Part shown: positions 18,331 to 31,382 of the stretch, piece after piece
Layout: each line of letters begins with the position of its first letter
Position numbering within the stretch: position 1 is the stretch's first letter
From: Nitrosomonadales bacterium
Lineage (GTDB): Bacteria; Pseudomonadota; Gammaproteobacteria; Burkholderiales; Gallionellaceae
DNA length: 64,000 nt
Assembly: GCA_016214695.1 (NCBI GenBank)
Contig: JACRNY010000006.1
Coordinates: 62,001-126,000 of the forward strand
Reading direction: 5' to 3'
Notes under the pieces: generated by a model
The model's input: the letters and a program-made list of their open reading frames with translations, nothing else
What the model was told of the DNA's origin: nothing
Database searches by the model: none
Position numbers and translations under genes: made by a program

Positions 18331-19245
18331 CTATTTCGCCGCGGTGATGTCTGCCTTGGCGTCTATCCCCAGCGTGTAACCCAGGGAGACATGGTGGAAG
18401 CGCCCCGCCGCGTGATTGGCATGGATGGCGAAGCCCATGTTGTAGGTCTTGCCCGAGGCCATGGCGATGTCACCCTCGCCCCCGCCCGCCAGTTTGCGCG
18501 TGAATGTCACGGTCCAACTGTCGCCGTCCTTCTTGCCTTCGGCACTCACCAGCGCCTTGCCGCCTTCCATCACGCGCTTGTCGGCCACATATCCGTCAAC
18601 CTTGGCACCCTTGCCGCTCTTCCACTGGATGAGGTCGAAATAAGTGCCGTTGGCGAGCGAGCCGCCGGGGACGTACTTGGTCTTCTTGTCGTCGGCACCG
18701 GGCATGGTGCGCGCATCGGTATGGCATGTGGCCCAGCACCCGGCCGCCAGACCGATCTCGACTTCCTTGCCCTTGTCGTCCTTGTAGATGACCTTGTTGT
18801 CCTCGAACATCACTGCCAGCTTGACGGGATTGTCCTTGTCCATCACCGTTGCCTTGCCGGAAGGTTCTTTCCAGTTGAAGCGCAGATAGAGGTTGCTGCC
18901 GTCGTTGGCGGCCTGCACGTTCACCATGATGATGGGCACCCTGCCACTGACCGGTTTGGGTTCGAGCTTCTCGCCGGCCAGTATCCTGTCCGCCGCGATG
19001 TCGATGTTCAGCGTCTTCTCGTTCTCGTGACAACCGATGCAGCGCTCGCCTTTCTTGGTGCCCTTGGCGCCGCCGTGCTCGGTTCCCTTCATCACCCATT
19101 CCATACCCGATGCACCGGGGTGGAACACCGCCACCTTGCGCACCGGCACCTTGCTCCAATCCGGGGCGGCCCAGGCCGTTCCCGCCATACCGGCCAGCAC
19201 CAGGCCCAATGCCGAAGCAGTCGTCAATACTTTATTCATGTTCAT
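18331..19245 (-). CDS. Periplasmic cytochrome with EB_dh (ethylbenzene dehydrogenase gamma-like) heme domain
   Basis: Signal peptide; CIGCH heme site; CWATCH (CX3CH) site; beta-rich C-terminal domain ending GFAIHANHAAGRFHHVSLGYTLGI. Confidence 0.75.
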   Translation of the reverse strand: MNMNKVLTTASALGLVLAGMAGTAWAAPDWSKVPVRKVAVFHPGASGMEWVMKGTEHGGAKGTKKGERCIGCHENEKTLNIDIAADRILAGEKLEPKPVSGRVPIIMVNVQAANDGSNLYLRFNWKEPSGKATVMDKDNPVKLAVMFEDNKVIYKDDKGKEVEIGLAAGCWATCHTDARTMPGADDKKTKYVPGGSLANGTYFDLIQWKSGKGAKVDGYVADKRVMEGGKALVSAEGKKDGDSWTVTFTRKLAGGGEGDIAMASGKTYNMGFAIHANHAAGRFHHVSLGYTLGIDAKADITAAK

Positions 19246-19297
19246 CCTCCGATAGGATTAGGTTGTCGAATCGATCATTCGATGATGTGCCGCTTGC

Positions 19298-19885
19298 TTA
19301 ACCACCTGCTTCTTCTTCCGTCATGCCTTCCGGCTTGTTGTGTGCGATGCCCTTGTGGCAGTCGATGCAGGTCATATTGTCGCGCTGTGCATTGGCATGC
19401 TGTTTCGCTGCGCGGTTGAGCTGCTTCTCCACATCCATACCATCGAAAGAGTGACAGTTGCGGCACTCGCGCGAATCCGAAGCCTTCATCCGCGCCCATT
19501 CGCTGCGCGCCAGCTTCAGGCGTTTGGCTTCGAACTTCTCTCTGGTATCGATACTGCCCGTGATCTTGCCCCACACTTCGCCGGAAGCCTGGATCTTGCG
19601 GATCATCTTGTGCGTCCAGTCCTTGGGCACGTGGCAGTCGGAGCACACCGCGCGCACGCCGGTGCGGTTGGAGTAGTGGATGGTCTTGGTGTATTCCTGA
19701 TACACGTTGTCCTTCATCTCGTGACAGCTGATGCAGAACTCCAGCTGGTTCGTCGCCTCCATGCCGGTATTGAAACCGCCCCAGAACAGGATGCCGCTAA
19801 TGAAGCCGACACCGGACAGCGTCAGCAGAGAGTATTTGACACTCGGGCTGCGCAGCTTTGCCCACCAGTTTGAAACGACCATCAT
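19298..19885 (-). CDS. nirT: NapC/NirT-family tetraheme membrane cytochrome c
   Basis: N-terminal TM; four CXXCH motifs (CISCH, CSDCH, CRNCH, CIDCH). Confidence 0.9.
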   Translation of the reverse strand: MMVVSNWWAKLRSPSVKYSLLTLSGVGFISGILFWGGFNTGMEATNQLEFCISCHEMKDNVYQEYTKTIHYSNRTGVRAVCSDCHVPKDWTHKMIRKIQASGEVWGKITGSIDTREKFEAKRLKLARSEWARMKASDSRECRNCHSFDGMDVEKQLNRAAKQHANAQRDNMTCIDCHKGIAHNKPEGMTEEEAGG

Positions 19886-19952
19886 GCCTCCTTATCGTTT
19901 GGGTCCGCCAGCGCACCGGAGGGTCGCCCCTCCGGTCGCATGCTGCGGGATA

Positions 19953-21702
<1,750 letters not shown>

Positions 21703-21757
21703 TTTTTTCACTCAACTATTTCTTGTAACGATCCCGCAACAGGGGCTTTTCCGATGA

Positions 21758-21771
21758 TTGATATACATCAA
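21758..21771. promoter_or_regulatory. FNR-like box TTGATATACATCAA (nap side)
   Basis: TTGAT-ATAC-ATCAA, perfect half-sites, ~65 nt upstream of napD ATG. Confidence 0.8.
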
Positions 21772-21836
21772 GGAAACAGGATCGGATTCGCCACACTCTG
21801 GTGTCTGGAAAATCTCAGACAGGATGGATCGATATC

Positions 21837-22079
21837 ATGCACATTTCCGGAATCGTCGTTCACGCCCGGCCAGGGCACGCCGCCCAGGCCCATGCGCAAC
21901 TTGCCGCGATCGAGGGCGTGGAAGTCCACATCAGTGACGTCGAATGCAAACTGGTCGTCACCATCGAAAAAGAGGATGAGCAGTCGACCGTGGACACATT
22001 TGAACGGCTTAACGCGCTCCCCGGTGTGCTCTCGGCCACCATGGTATACCACCATTTCGAAAACGACACCGATCAATAG
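21837..22079 (+). CDS. napD: NapD, periplasmic nitrate reductase chaperone
   Basis: [44 protein letters not shown]...[15 protein letters not shown]; directly upstream of napA. Confidence 0.9.
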   Translation: MHISGIVVHARPGHAAQAHAQLAAIEGVEVHISDVECKLVVTIEKEDEQSTVDTFERLNALPGVLSATMVYHHFENDTDQ

Positions 22080-22099
22080 ACAAGCAGAGGAGACCCATC

Positions 22100-24658
22100 A
22101 TGGAATTGACTCGCCGTGAATTCATCAAGATCAGCGCAGTTTCCGCCGCCGCCACCGCGGCCTGCGTAGTCGTACCCGGCGCCCAGGCGGCGCTGGCAGC
22201 AGCGGGCGAAAGCGGGATTCGCTGGGACAAGGGAGTATGCCGCTTCTGCGGCACCGGCTGCGGCGTGCTGATCGGCACCAAAGGCGGCCGCGTGGTGGCC
22301 ACCCAGGGCGACCCCGACGCGCCGGTGAACAAGGGACTCAATTGCATCAAGGGCTATTTCCTGTCCAAGATCATGTACGGCAAGGACCGGCTCACCCAGC
22401 CCATGCTGCGGATGAAGGACGGCAAGTACGACAAGAACGGCGAGTTCGCCACCATCAGCTGGGACCAGGCGTTCGACATCATGGCAGAGAAATGCAAGGC
22501 CACACTCAAGGCCAAGGGCCCCAAGGGCATCGGCATGTTCGGTTCGGGCCAGTGGACGGTGTGGGAAGGCTATGCTGCCACCAAGCTGATGAAAGCCGGT
22601 TTCCGTTCCAACAACCTCGACCCCAATGCGCGCCACTGCATGGCCTCCGCGGTCGCGGGCTTCATGCGCACCTTCGGCATCGACGAGCCGATGGGCTGCT
22701 ACGATGATGCCGAACACGCCGACGGCTTCGTGCTGTGGGGTTCGAACATGGCGGAGATGCATCCCATCCTGTGGTCGCGCATCACCGACCGCCGCCTCAC
22801 CGGCAAGGATGTCAGCATCCATGTGCTCTCGACCTTCGACCACCGCTCCACCGAGCTGGCCGACAACACGCTGATCTTCAAACCGCAGAGCGATCTGGCG
22901 ATACTCAATTACATCTGCAACTACATCATCCAGAACAACGCGGTGAACGAGGCGTTCGTGCAGAAGAACGTCAACTTCAAGAAGGGTGTGACCGACATCG
23001 GCTACGGCCTGCGTCCCAATCATCCGCTCGAACAGGCGGCCAACAACAACGGCTATCCCGGCCCGGCCGGCCCCGACGGCAAGCCCACCACCAAGGGCAA
23101 CCCGAACAATGCCAGCCCGATCACCTTCGACGAGTTCAAGGCTTTCGTTGCCGAATACACGGTGGAGAAGACTTCCGAGATCTCCGGCGTGCCCGCGGAG
23201 AACCTGATCGCGCTGGCCAGGCTGTATGCCGACCCGAACAAGAAGGTGGTGTCGTACTGGACCATGGGTTTCAACCAGCACACGCGCGGCACCTGGGTCA
23301 ACAACATGATCTACAACGTGCACCTGCTGGTGGGCAAGATCTCCGAACCCGGCAACGGTCCCTTCTCGCTCACCGGCCAGCCCTCGGCTTGCGGCACGGC
23401 GCGCGAAGTGGGCACCTTCGCCCACCGCCTGCCAGCCGACATGGTGGTGATGAACCCGAAACACCGCGAGGCCACGGAAAAGATCTGGAACCTGCCCGCC
23501 GGCACCATCCCGGACTGGATCGGTTCGCATGCGGTGAAGCAGAGCCGCGACCTCAAGGACGGCAACATCAATTTCTACTGGACCTCCACCACCAACAACA
23601 TGCAGGCCGGGCCGAACATCAACGGCGAGATCTATCCCGGCTGGCGCAACCCGGCCAACTTCGTGGTGGTCTCCGACGTCTACCCCACCGTGTCCGCCGT
23701 CTCTGCCGACCTGATGCTGCCCTGCGCGATGTGGATGGAGAAGGAAGGCGCCTTCGGCAACGCCGAACGCCGCACCCAGTTCTGGCGCCAGCAGGTGAAA
23801 GCGCCGGGCGAGGCACGCTCCGACCTGTGGCAGTACATGGAGTTCTCCAAGCGCTTCAAGGTCGAGGAAGTGTGGCCCGCCGAGCTGCTGGAGAAAGCGC
23901 CGCAATTCAAGGGCAAGACCCTGTACGACGTGCTCTACGCCAACGGCGAAGTCAACAAGTTCCCGCTGGACGAGGTGAAGAAAGTCAACGCGCACGGCAT
24001 CAGGAACTACAGCAACGACGAGTCCACCGCCTTCGGCTACTACGTGCAGAAAGGCCTGTTCGAGGAATATGCCCAGTTCGGTCGCGGCCATGCGCACGAC
24101 CTGGCCAGTTTCGACACCTATCACAAGGCGCGCGGCCTGCGCTGGCCGGTGGTGAACAACAAGGAGACGCTGTGGCGTTTCCGCGAAGGCTTCGACCCCT
24201 ATGTGAAGAAAGGCGAGGGAGTGAAATTCTACGGCCATGCGGACGGCAAGGCGGTGATCTTCGCGCTGCCCTACCAGCCCGCCGCCGAACAGCCCGACAA
24301 CGAGTACGACCTGTGGCTGTGCACCGGCCGCGTGCTGGAACACTGGCACACCGGCTCGATGACGCGGCGCGTGCCGGAGTTGTACAAGGCGGTGCCGGAC
24401 GCATGGGTCTTCATGAATCCGGAAGACGCCAAGAAGCGCGACCTGAAACGCGGCGACAAGGTGAAGGTCATCAGCCGCCGCGGCGAGATCACCACCCTGG
24501 TGGAGACGCGCGGCCGCAACAAGCCGCCGGCAGGATTGATCTTCGTCCCTTTCTTCGACGAGTCGCGTCTGGTCAACAAACTGACGCTGGACGCCACTTG
24601 TCCGATCTCGAAAGAGACCGACTTCAAGAAATGCGCGGCCAAGATCGTTAAGGTCTGA
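22100..24658 (+). CDS. napA: NapA, periplasmic nitrate reductase catalytic subunit
   Basis: Tat signal [22 protein letters not shown] Fe-S motif; [42 protein letters not shown]. Confidence 0.98.
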   Translation: MELTRREFIKISAVSAAATAACVVVPGAQAALAAAGESGIRWDKGVCRFCGTGCGVLIGTKGGRVVATQGDPDAPVNKGLNCIKGYFLSKIMYGKDRLTQPMLRMKDGKYDKNGEFATISWDQAFDIMAEKCKATLKAKGPKGIGMFGSGQWTVWEGYAATKLMKAGFRSNNLDPNARHCMASAVAGFMRTFGIDEPMGCYDDAEHADGFVLWGSNMAEMHPILWSRITDRRLTGKDVSIHVLSTFDHRSTELADNTLIFKPQSDLAILNYICNYIIQNNAVNEAFVQKNVNFKKGVTDIGYGLRPNHPLEQAANNNGYPGPAGPDGKPTTKGNPNNASPITFDEFKAFVAEYTVEKTSEISGVPAENLIALARLYADPNKKVVSYWTMGFNQHTRGTWVNNMIYNVHLLVGKISEPGNGPFSLTGQPSACGTAREVGTFAHRLPADMVVMNPKHREATEKIWNLPAGTIPDWIGSHAVKQSRDLKDGNINFYWTSTTNNMQAGPNINGEIYPGWRNPANFVVVSDVYPTVSAVSADLMLPCAMWMEKEGAFGNAERRTQFWRQQVKAPGEARSDLWQYMEFSKRFKVEEVWPAELLEKAPQFKGKTLYDVLYANGEVNKFPLDEVKKVNAHGIRNYSNDESTAFGYYVQKGLFEEYAQFGRGHAHDLASFDTYHKARGLRWPVVNNKETLWRFREGFDPYVKKGEGVKFYGHADGKAVIFALPYQPAAEQPDNEYDLWLCTGRVLEHWHTGSMTRRVPELYKAVPDAWVFMNPEDAKKRDLKRGDKVKVISRRGEITTLVETRGRNKPPAGLIFVPFFDESRLVNKLTLDATCPISKETDFKKCAAKIVKV

Positions 24659-24710
24659 AAGGCGGAGGGTCGGGGGCGGGCGGAAAACATCCCTGTCCCC
24701 GGCTGACATC

Positions 24711-25550
24711 ATGGAAGCCACCAGCAACAATCAGAGCCGTCGCCAGTTCTTCCTCGACGTGGCGAAAGCCGCCTGCGGCATCGGCATGTTCGGACTCGGA
24801 CTGGGTCTGTACGCCAGGCAGGCGCGCGCACTGCCGCCCACAGCCATCCGTCCGCCGGGCGCGCTGGCGGAAGCGGATTTCCAGGGCGCGTGCATCCGCT
24901 GCGGGATGTGCGTGCGCGACTGCCCCTACAACATCCTGGAGCTGGCCAGGCCGGAAGACGATCTCGCCACCGGCACACCCTATTTCGTGGCGCGCAAGAT
25001 CCCGTGCGAGATGTGCGAGGACATCCCCTGCGTCAAGGCCTGCCCCACCGGCGCGCTGGACCACAAGCTCACCGACATCAACAAGGCGAAGATGGGGCTG
25101 GCAGCACTGGTCGACCAGGAGACCTGCCTCAACTTCCTCGGCCTGCGCTGCGACGTGTGTTACCGCGTGTGCCCGGTAATCGACAAGGCCATCACGCTGG
25201 AGCGCACGCACAATGTGCGCACCACCAAGCACACCATGTTCCTGCCCACGGTGCACTCGGAACACTGCACCGGCTGCGGCAAATGCGAGAAGTCCTGCGT
25301 GCTGGAAGTGGCGGCCATCAAGGTGTTCCCGATCAACCTGGCCAAAGGCGCACTGGGCGAACACTACCGGCTCGGCTGGGAGGAGAAGCAGAAGGCCGGT
25401 GCAAGCCTGGTGGCACCGGAGATCGAGCACCAGTACAACCTGCCGGAAGGCTACAAGTATGAACAGGGACCGGGCCTGAGCGGCGAGGCTGTTCCGCCGG
25501 CTGCGGCACAACCCGCTGTTCCCAAGGCGCTGCATGGAGACCAGCTGTGA
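24711..25550 (+). CDS. napG: NapG ferredoxin-type protein
   Basis: Tat-like [11 protein letters not shown]; four Cys clusters ([46 protein letters not shown]). Confidence 0.95.
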   Translation: MEATSNNQSRRQFFLDVAKAACGIGMFGLGLGLYARQARALPPTAIRPPGALAEADFQGACIRCGMCVRDCPYNILELARPEDDLATGTPYFVARKIPCEMCEDIPCVKACPTGALDHKLTDINKAKMGLAALVDQETCLNFLGLRCDVCYRVCPVIDKAITLERTHNVRTTKHTMFLPTVHSEHCTGCGKCEKSCVLEVAAIKVFPINLAKGALGEHYRLGWEEKQKAGASLVAPEIEHQYNLPEGYKYEQGPGLSGEAVPPAAAQPAVPKALHGDQL

Positions 25551-26455
25551 GCGAGAACAAAAAGATCGGTGCCGACGCGCTCATGACCAAGGGCTGGCTG
25601 GGCGCGCACAGATGGCTGCTGCTGCGCCGCGCCTCCCAGCTCGGCATCCTCGCCCTGTTCCTGCTCGGTCCATGGGCGGGCCTCTGGCTCATCAAGGGCA
25701 ATCTGGCCTACAGCCTGACGCTGGAAACACTGCCGCTGGCGGATCCCTATGTGCTGCTGCAGTCCCTGCTGACCGGGCATGTGCCGGAGAGACTCGCGCT
25801 GATCGGGGCAGCCCTGGTGATCGGCCTGTATGTCGTGATCGGGGGACGCTCCTATTGCTCCTGGGTCTGTCCGCTCAACATGCTGACCGATCTTGCCGCC
25901 TGGCTGCGGCGCCGCCTCGGCATCAAGGGCGGTGCGCATTTCTCGCGCAACACGCGCTACTGGCTGCTCGCCATGACGCTGCTGCTGGCCGCAGCCACCG
26001 GCACCATCGTCTGGGAGATGCTCAATCCGGTCGCCATGCTGCACCGCGGGATCATCTTCGGTCTGGGGATGGCCTGGAGCATCGTCCTCGCGGTTTTCCT
26101 GTTCGACCTGTTCGTCAGCCCGGACGGCTGGTGCGGCCATCTCTGCCCGGTGGGTGCCTTCTACAGCCTGATCGGCAAGGCCAGTCTGCTGCGCGTCAGT
26201 GCGACACAGCGCGCCGCATGCAACGACTGCATGGACTGTTTCGCGGTGTGTCCCGAACCGCAAGTCATCAAGCCGGCACTGAAGGGACAGGCGAAAGGCA
26301 TCGGCCCGCTGATCACTTCGCACAACTGCACCAACTGCGGTCGCTGCATCGATGTATGTTCCAAGGATGTGTTCGGATTCGCTTCGCGTTTCAACAACAA
26401 GGCGGAAGTCAGCGCCCCGCAGGGGGGAGCAACCGCTCTCGGCAACAGATCATGA
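25547..26455 (+). CDS. napH: NapH membrane quinol-dehydrogenase polyferredoxin
   Basis: [46 protein letters not shown]; 4-bp overlap with napG. Confidence 0.95.
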   Translation: MSENKKIGADALMTKGWLGAHRWLLLRRASQLGILALFLLGPWAGLWLIKGNLAYSLTLETLPLADPYVLLQSLLTGHVPERLALIGAALVIGLYVVIGGRSYCSWVCPLNMLTDLAAWLRRRLGIKGGAHFSRNTRYWLLAMTLLLAAATGTIVWEMLNPVAMLHRGIIFGLGMAWSIVLAVFLFDLFVSPDGWCGHLCPVGAFYSLIGKASLLRVSATQRAACNDCMDCFAVCPEPQVIKPALKGQAKGIGPLITSHNCTNCGRCIDVCSKDVFGFASRFNNKAEVSAPQGGATALGNRS

Positions 26456-26472
26456 TAAAGAGGAGATCAACC

Positions 26473-26952
26473 ATGAAAAACACGCTGCAGTTCGCCCTTG
26501 TCGCACTCGCCACTTCTGCTCTGTCTTTCCTCGCCGCAACGCCGGCGCTGTCAGCCGAGGGGGCCGTCCAGTCGCTGCGCGGCGTGGATGCGCAGGCCGC
26601 CGATCAGGCCCCGGAGGAAAAAACCCAGCTCGGCAGGCGTCCCGGCTCGCAGAAGGTCGTGCCGCGTACTTTTGACAAGCAACCGCCTGTCATCCCGCAC
26701 GCCACCGAGAACTTCGACGAGATCACGCTGGAGGAGAACCAGTGCCTGAGCTGCCACGGGCCGGCGAAATACAAGGAAAAGAAAGCACCCAAGATCGGCG
26801 TCAGCCACTTCCGCAACCAGCAGACCGGCAAGCTCATGAAGCAGGTATCCAGTGCGCGCCACAACTGCGTTCAGTGCCATGTGCCGCAGGTAGATGCCCA
26901 GCCGCTGGTGGAGAACACCTTCCAGAGCGTGCCGCAGGGAAAGGGCAAGTAA
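26473..26952 (+). CDS. napB: NapB diheme cytochrome c
   Basis: Signal peptide; CLSCHG and CVQCHV hemes; VIPHATENFDEITLEENQCLSCH. Lies at the C-terminal end of the over-extended ORF 25534..26952. Confidence 0.95.
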   Translation: MKNTLQFALVALATSALSFLAATPALSAEGAVQSLRGVDAQAADQAPEEKTQLGRRPGSQKVVPRTFDKQPPVIPHATENFDEITLEENQCLSCHGPAKYKEKKAPKIGVSHFRNQQTGKLMKQVSSARHNCVQCHVPQVDAQPLVENTFQSVPQGKGK

Positions 26953-26962
26953 AACTCCCGAG

Positions 26963-27886
26963 TCAGGGCGCGATCTGCAACTGCTCTGGATCGAGCAGCA
27001 GGTAGCGCGCATGGCGCCCCTCTTCCCTGCTACCGTCGTCGCTGACGATCATGATGCGCTGGCGGCCGTCGATCACGGCGGGCGTCACCCCCTCGGCATG
27101 TTCGAAGCCTTGCAAACCCGGAACGCTGACGCGGCGCGGATGCTCGCCTGACTTGCCGCTCCAGAACCAGAGCTGGAAGTGGACCTGCTCGCGTGCGACC
27201 GGTCCGCTGATCAGCAGATAGCCGCCGAGTGCCGGCACCCAGCTCATCCCCCTGATGCCGTTCCCGCCCAGATCCAGTGTTTCCAGTTCGGGCGCTATGC
27301 GCGGCGTCGCGCCCGCGTCGAACATCGCGGCCGGATTCTCGACACTGGCGACGATCGCGCGGCCGTCGAGCAGGGGACTGCGGAAACCGACCAGCAGGCG
27401 CTGCTGGTCGGGGCTGATCTCCAGCGCCTCGATGTTGAGGCCGCCGTCGTTCTTCACGTCGCGGATCTCCGCCGCCTGCGCCAGCAACGGGTGTGCCGCG
27501 GCCAGTGCGGGCTTCAGCTCCATGACCACCGACGGCGCGACCACGCGTTCGCCCTCGATGCGGAAACGGACCAGCTTGTCGCGCGATCTCTTCTGCTCGC
27601 CTTTGCCGTTGCGCGAATGCGATGTCAGCGCGTAGATATTCCCGGAGCGGTCGAGCGCGATGCCTTCGAGGTCGTCCAGTTTCCAGAAATCGTCATCGGC
27701 CTGCCGCATGTCCGGCGTCAACGGCGTGCTGCCGGCACTGCCGTCGCGGCGGATCGTGACCAGGCTGAACGGGTGTTCCTTTTCGTCCTCGACGACGAGG
27801 AAGCGACCGTCCGCAAGCTGCTGGATGGCGGATGGTTCATAGACGCCGGTCAGGGTCAGGAACATGAGCATGTCGTTCATCGTCAT
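26963..27886 (-). CDS. DUF3616-like/esterase-phytase-like beta-propeller protein
   Basis: LTGVYEPSAIQQLADGRFLVVEDE...LDDLEGIALDRSGNIYALTSHSRNGKGEQ. Confidence 0.65.
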   Translation of the reverse strand: MTMNDMLMFLTLTGVYEPSAIQQLADGRFLVVEDEKEHPFSLVTIRRDGSAGSTPLTPDMRQADDDFWKLDDLEGIALDRSGNIYALTSHSRNGKGEQKRSRDKLVRFRIEGERVVAPSVVMELKPALAAAHPLLAQAAEIRDVKNDGGLNIEALEISPDQQRLLVGFRSPLLDGRAIVASVENPAAMFDAGATPRIAPELETLDLGGNGIRGMSWVPALGGYLLISGPVAREQVHFQLWFWSGKSGEHPRRVSVPGLQGFEHAEGVTPAVIDGRQRIMIVSDDGSREEGRHARYLLLDPEQLQIAP

Positions 27887-27932
27887 GCCGATCTGAGCCT
27901 CCTGCGGGAAAGCATTCCGTCCGGATCCGGGA

Positions 27933-30434
27933 TCATTTTTCCGCCAGTGCCGCTTCGAACGTCTCGATGGGTACCGGCCTGCCGAACAGATAACCCTGGT
28001 ACGCCATGCAGCCGTTCTGCCTGAGGAAATCGAGCTGCTCCTGCGTCTCGACGCCTTCCGCGATCACGTTGATGCGGAAGTGCTGCGCCAGGCTGATGAT
28101 GGTTTGCACCATGATCGCATCGTCGACATCGTTGGTGATGTTGCGCACGAAACTCTGGTCGATCTTGATCTGGTCCAGCGGCAGCTGCTTCAGGTAGGAC
28201 AGCGAGGAATAGCCCGTGCCGAAATCGTCCAGCGCCAGTCCGACCCCCAGCGCCTTCAATGCGTGCATCCTTGCGACCACTTCCGCCACATCGTTCAGCA
28301 CCACGCTCTCGGTCAACTCCAGCTTCAGACGGGCCGGATCGACCCGATGGATGCGCAGCAATGCCGCAACGGTGTCCACGAACTCGTGCTTCTTGAATTG
28401 CTGCGCACTGACGTTGATCGCCAATGTCAGCGCGCGGGTCTGTTCGCGCTCGCTCCAGAGCGCCAGTTGTCTGCATGCCGACTCCAGCACCCAGTGTCCT
28501 ATCTCCTGGATCAGGGAGCTGTCCTCGGCAATGGGGATGAACTGTGCCGGGGAGACCATGCCCCGGACCGGATGCATCCAGCGTATCAGGCCTTCTGCAC
28601 CGAATGGACGCTGTTCGCTGTCCAGCTGGACCTGGTAATGCAGACGCAATTGTCCGTCGGGCACCGCATGGCGTAACTCGGCTTCCAGCGCCGCGCGCGT
28701 CTCCACCGCGTACTGCATGGCCGGATCGAAGAAACGCACCGCATTGCGCCCCGATTCCTTGGCCTGATACATGGCCATGTCGGCATGCTTGAGCAGGGTG
28801 TCCACAGTCTGTTCGTTACCCCGGTACAGGCATACCCCGATGCTGGGCGAGCTGAGGTGTTCCTTGTCGTTGAGCTGATAGGGTTCGGTCAGTGCGGCCC
28901 TGATCTTCTCGGCGATCAGCGCGACCTTCTGCGAGACCTCGTTCGCGTTCGTCCCTATCTCCTCGATCAGGATCACGAACTCGTCGCCGCCGATGCGCGC
29001 CACGGTGTCCATGTCGCGCACACAGCCGCGCATGCGCTTGGCCACGTCGATCAGGAATATATCGCCGTGGTCATGCCCCAGCGTGTCGTTGAGCGTCTTG
29101 AAGCGGTCCATATCGAGGAAGAGCAGCGCGCCGTACTGATTGCTGCGCGCCGATGCCGACTGCGCCTGCTGGATACGGTCCAGCACGAAACGCCGGTTGG
29201 GCAGGCGGGTCAGGGTATCGTAGAACGCCAGGCTGTAGATCTCCTCTTCGGCCTGCTTGCGCGTGGTGATGTCGCTGAAGATCGAGACATATTCGGTGGT
29301 TTCGCCCTTGTCGTTCCTCACCGCGGTGATGGTCAGCCATTTCGGGTAGACCTGCCCGTTTTTGCGCTTGTCCCAGATCTCCCCGGTCCAGGAGCCGTTC
29401 TCCAGCAAGCGCTTCCACATCGCCGCGTAGAATTCGGTGCTCTGGCGCCCGGAGCGCAGGATGCGCGGATTCCTGCCGACGACATCTTCCTGGCTGTAAC
29501 CGGTGATGACCTCGAAAGCATGGTTGACGCGGATGATGTTGGCGTTCGCATCCGTGATCATGATGGCCTCATGGGTCTCGAACGTGGTGGCCGCGATGCG
29601 CAGCTGGCTTTCGACCCGGCGCCGCTCCTCGATCTGCTGCGTCAGCAGCTGGTTGCTGAGCAGGGTCTTGGCCTCGACCGATTTGGCCGTCTTGACCACC
29701 AGCCACAGCGACAGGCCGTATCCCGCCAGCCGCTGCACATGCCAGCCCCACCAGGGCAGATCCCAGACGTGCGACTGCGCGAACATCAGTGCGGCGGAGG
29801 CAATGATGAGACACTGGAATGAAAAGAGCAGGTCCTCGGGCCTGCCGGATTGCCGGTAGGTGAGGAACAGTTTCAGCGAGGCCAGCAGCAGGAGCGCACC
29901 GCCGCTGTTGTTCAACAGCACGGCAGTCGGCGTGAACCTCCCGCCTTCCAGCATCTGCGGTATCAGTTGCGGCCAGAGCAGTGAACCGGCACCCGACAGG
30001 ATCGCCACCAGCAGGGCGGCGAAGAAGCGGTATCTCAGCGTCGACTTTTGCGCAGTGGCAGGCAACCAGACCATCGCGAACAACAGCCCGCCAAAGACAG
30101 TGGCCAGCGCATGCAGCCAGACGAAGGTCTCGCCTGCTGGCATCAGGGCATGCAAACCGTCCAGGCAGCTCATGGCGGACAGGGCCGCGGCGATCTGGTA
30201 GTTGAAGCTGCTGCCCTCGCCGATCGCATTCAGCCGCAGCAGCAGATAGGCGACCATCGCCGCGATGACCGAGCCTGCCATCTCGATGGCGCCATGCAGT
30301 GCCGGGTTCTGCACGAGCATCGGGCTGCCCGTGCTTTCCAGCAGCAGGCTCAGCGCCTGGATCAGCAACCCCAGCGTGAAGACCGCAACCATCATGATGC
30401 GCAAACGCAATGTCTCAGATCCGGTGCCTGTCAT
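27933..30434 (-). CDS. MASE-like sensor with PAS, GGDEF and EAL domains (c-di-GMP turnover)
   Basis: Multi-TM N-terminus; PAS (VITGYSQEDVVGRNPRILRSGRQ); RIGGDEFVIL; EGLIRWMHP...DDFGTGYSSLSYLKQLPLDQIKIDQSFV. Confidence 0.93.
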   Translation of the reverse strand: MTGTGSETLRLRIMMVAVFTLGLLIQALSLLLESTGSPMLVQNPALHGAIEMAGSVIAAMVAYLLLRLNAIGEGSSFNYQIAAALSAMSCLDGLHALMPAGETFVWLHALATVFGGLLFAMVWLPATAQKSTLRYRFFAALLVAILSGAGSLLWPQLIPQMLEGGRFTPTAVLLNNSGGALLLLASLKLFLTYRQSGRPEDLLFSFQCLIIASAALMFAQSHVWDLPWWGWHVQRLAGYGLSLWLVVKTAKSVEAKTLLSNQLLTQQIEERRRVESQLRIAATTFETHEAIMITDANANIIRVNHAFEVITGYSQEDVVGRNPRILRSGRQSTEFYAAMWKRLLENGSWTGEIWDKRKNGQVYPKWLTITAVRNDKGETTEYVSIFSDITTRKQAEEEIYSLAFYDTLTRLPNRRFVLDRIQQAQSASARSNQYGALLFLDMDRFKTLNDTLGHDHGDIFLIDVAKRMRGCVRDMDTVARIGGDEFVILIEEIGTNANEVSQKVALIAEKIRAALTEPYQLNDKEHLSSPSIGVCLYRGNEQTVDTLLKHADMAMYQAKESGRNAVRFFDPAMQYAVETRAALEAELRHAVPDGQLRLHYQVQLDSEQRPFGAEGLIRWMHPVRGMVSPAQFIPIAEDSSLIQEIGHWVLESACRQLALWSEREQTRALTLAINVSAQQFKKHEFVDTVAALLRIHRVDPARLKLELTESVVLNDVAEVVARMHALKALGVGLALDDFGTGYSSLSYLKQLPLDQIKIDQSFVRNITNDVDDAIMVQTIISLAQHFRINVIAEGVETQEQLDFLRQNGCMAYQGYLFGRPVPIETFEAALAEK

Positions 30435-30527
30435 GTCGCATCTATCGCCTTCATCTGTTGTCGACCCGCACGGGGTATGTGTGATGACGCGGACTGCCGC
30501 TGTGTCCGCGGAACCGGCATATCTCTT

Positions 30528-31382
30528 CTATTTCCTGCCCGCCGCCAGCTCCCTGGCAAAACGCGCTTCCAGCGCGGGCTGCCCCTCCAGACCTTCGAAG
30601 CCCGATGCCAGCAGATCGTCGAGCCGGCCCAGCCTGTCATCCAGCGCCGGGTGCGTCTTGAACATCAGGGCCACGTTGGAGTCGGCCGGGTTGAGCGCTT
30701 GCAGGGTCTGCAACACCGCAGGCAGGCCGTATGGGTCATAGCCGCCGCGTGCGGCGATCACCACGCCCATGCGGTCCGCCTCGTACTCGTCGTTCTTGTC
30801 CAGACCGCGCGCATACACTTCGGTACCGGCACTGACCAGTTTGGTCAGGCGCGGATCGCCGCCCTTTTCCCTGATCGCATCGTTGGCCAGATCGGTCAGC
30901 AACTCCGCCTGTGCGCCTTTCCTGATCGCCTGCAGGTGGTGCTTGCGCAGCACATGCGACATCTCGTGCGCCAGCACGCCCGCCAGTTCCGCTTCGCTGT
31001 TCATGCGCACCAGCAGGCCTTTGGTGACGAACACCTTGCCGCCGGGCGTGGCGAAGGCGTTCACATCGTTGTCGTCGAGCACGCCGAACAGCCAGGGCAG
31101 ATCCGGGCGCTCGGTCTGCGAGGCGAGCCAGCGTCCGACCCGGTTCACATAGCGCTGCACCGGCGGATTGTCCAGCAGGGGCGCGGCGCCCAGCAGGTTG
31201 CTGGCGATGCCGTCGCCGAGCATGATCTCCTGTGGTTCGTCGATCTCGGTATTGGCCTTCTGTACCTTCTGCACGGTCTTCACCGCCTTGTCCAAATCGA
31301 TCTTGCCCAGATCGAAGGAAGCCGCGGGGAGCGCCGCTCCCAGCAGGCAAACCATCAGCAGCGTCTGCTTCGTTCTCATCAT
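30528..31382 (-). CDS. M48-family metalloprotease
   Basis: HEMSHVLRKHH zinc motif; NAFATPGGKVFVTKGLL; YEADRMGV. Confidence 0.9.
   Translation of the reverse strand: MMRTKQTLLMVCLLGAALPAASFDLGKIDLDKAVKTVQKVQKANTEIDEPQEIMLGDGIASNLLGAAPLLDNPPVQRYVNRVGRWLASQTERPDLPWLFGVLDDNDVNAFATPGGKVFVTKGLLVRMNSEAELAGVLAHEMSHVLRKHHLQAIRKGAQAELLTDLANDAIREKGGDPRLTKLVSAGTEVYARGLDKNDEYEADRMGVVIAARGGYDPYGLPAVLQTLQALNPADSNVALMFKTHPALDDRLGRLDDLLASGFEGLEGQPALEARFARELAAGRK

Noticed and set aside
22073-24730. 885-aa minus-strand ORF antisense to napA
   Set aside because: Shadow ORF from high-GC codon bias; low-complexity His/Arg/Val-rich translation with no family features, while the plus frame is an unambiguous NapA.
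25534-26952. 472-aa ORF as one fusion protein
   Set aside because: Its first two thirds are the off-frame of napH; only the last 160 codons (napB) are real, starting with an ATG at 26473.
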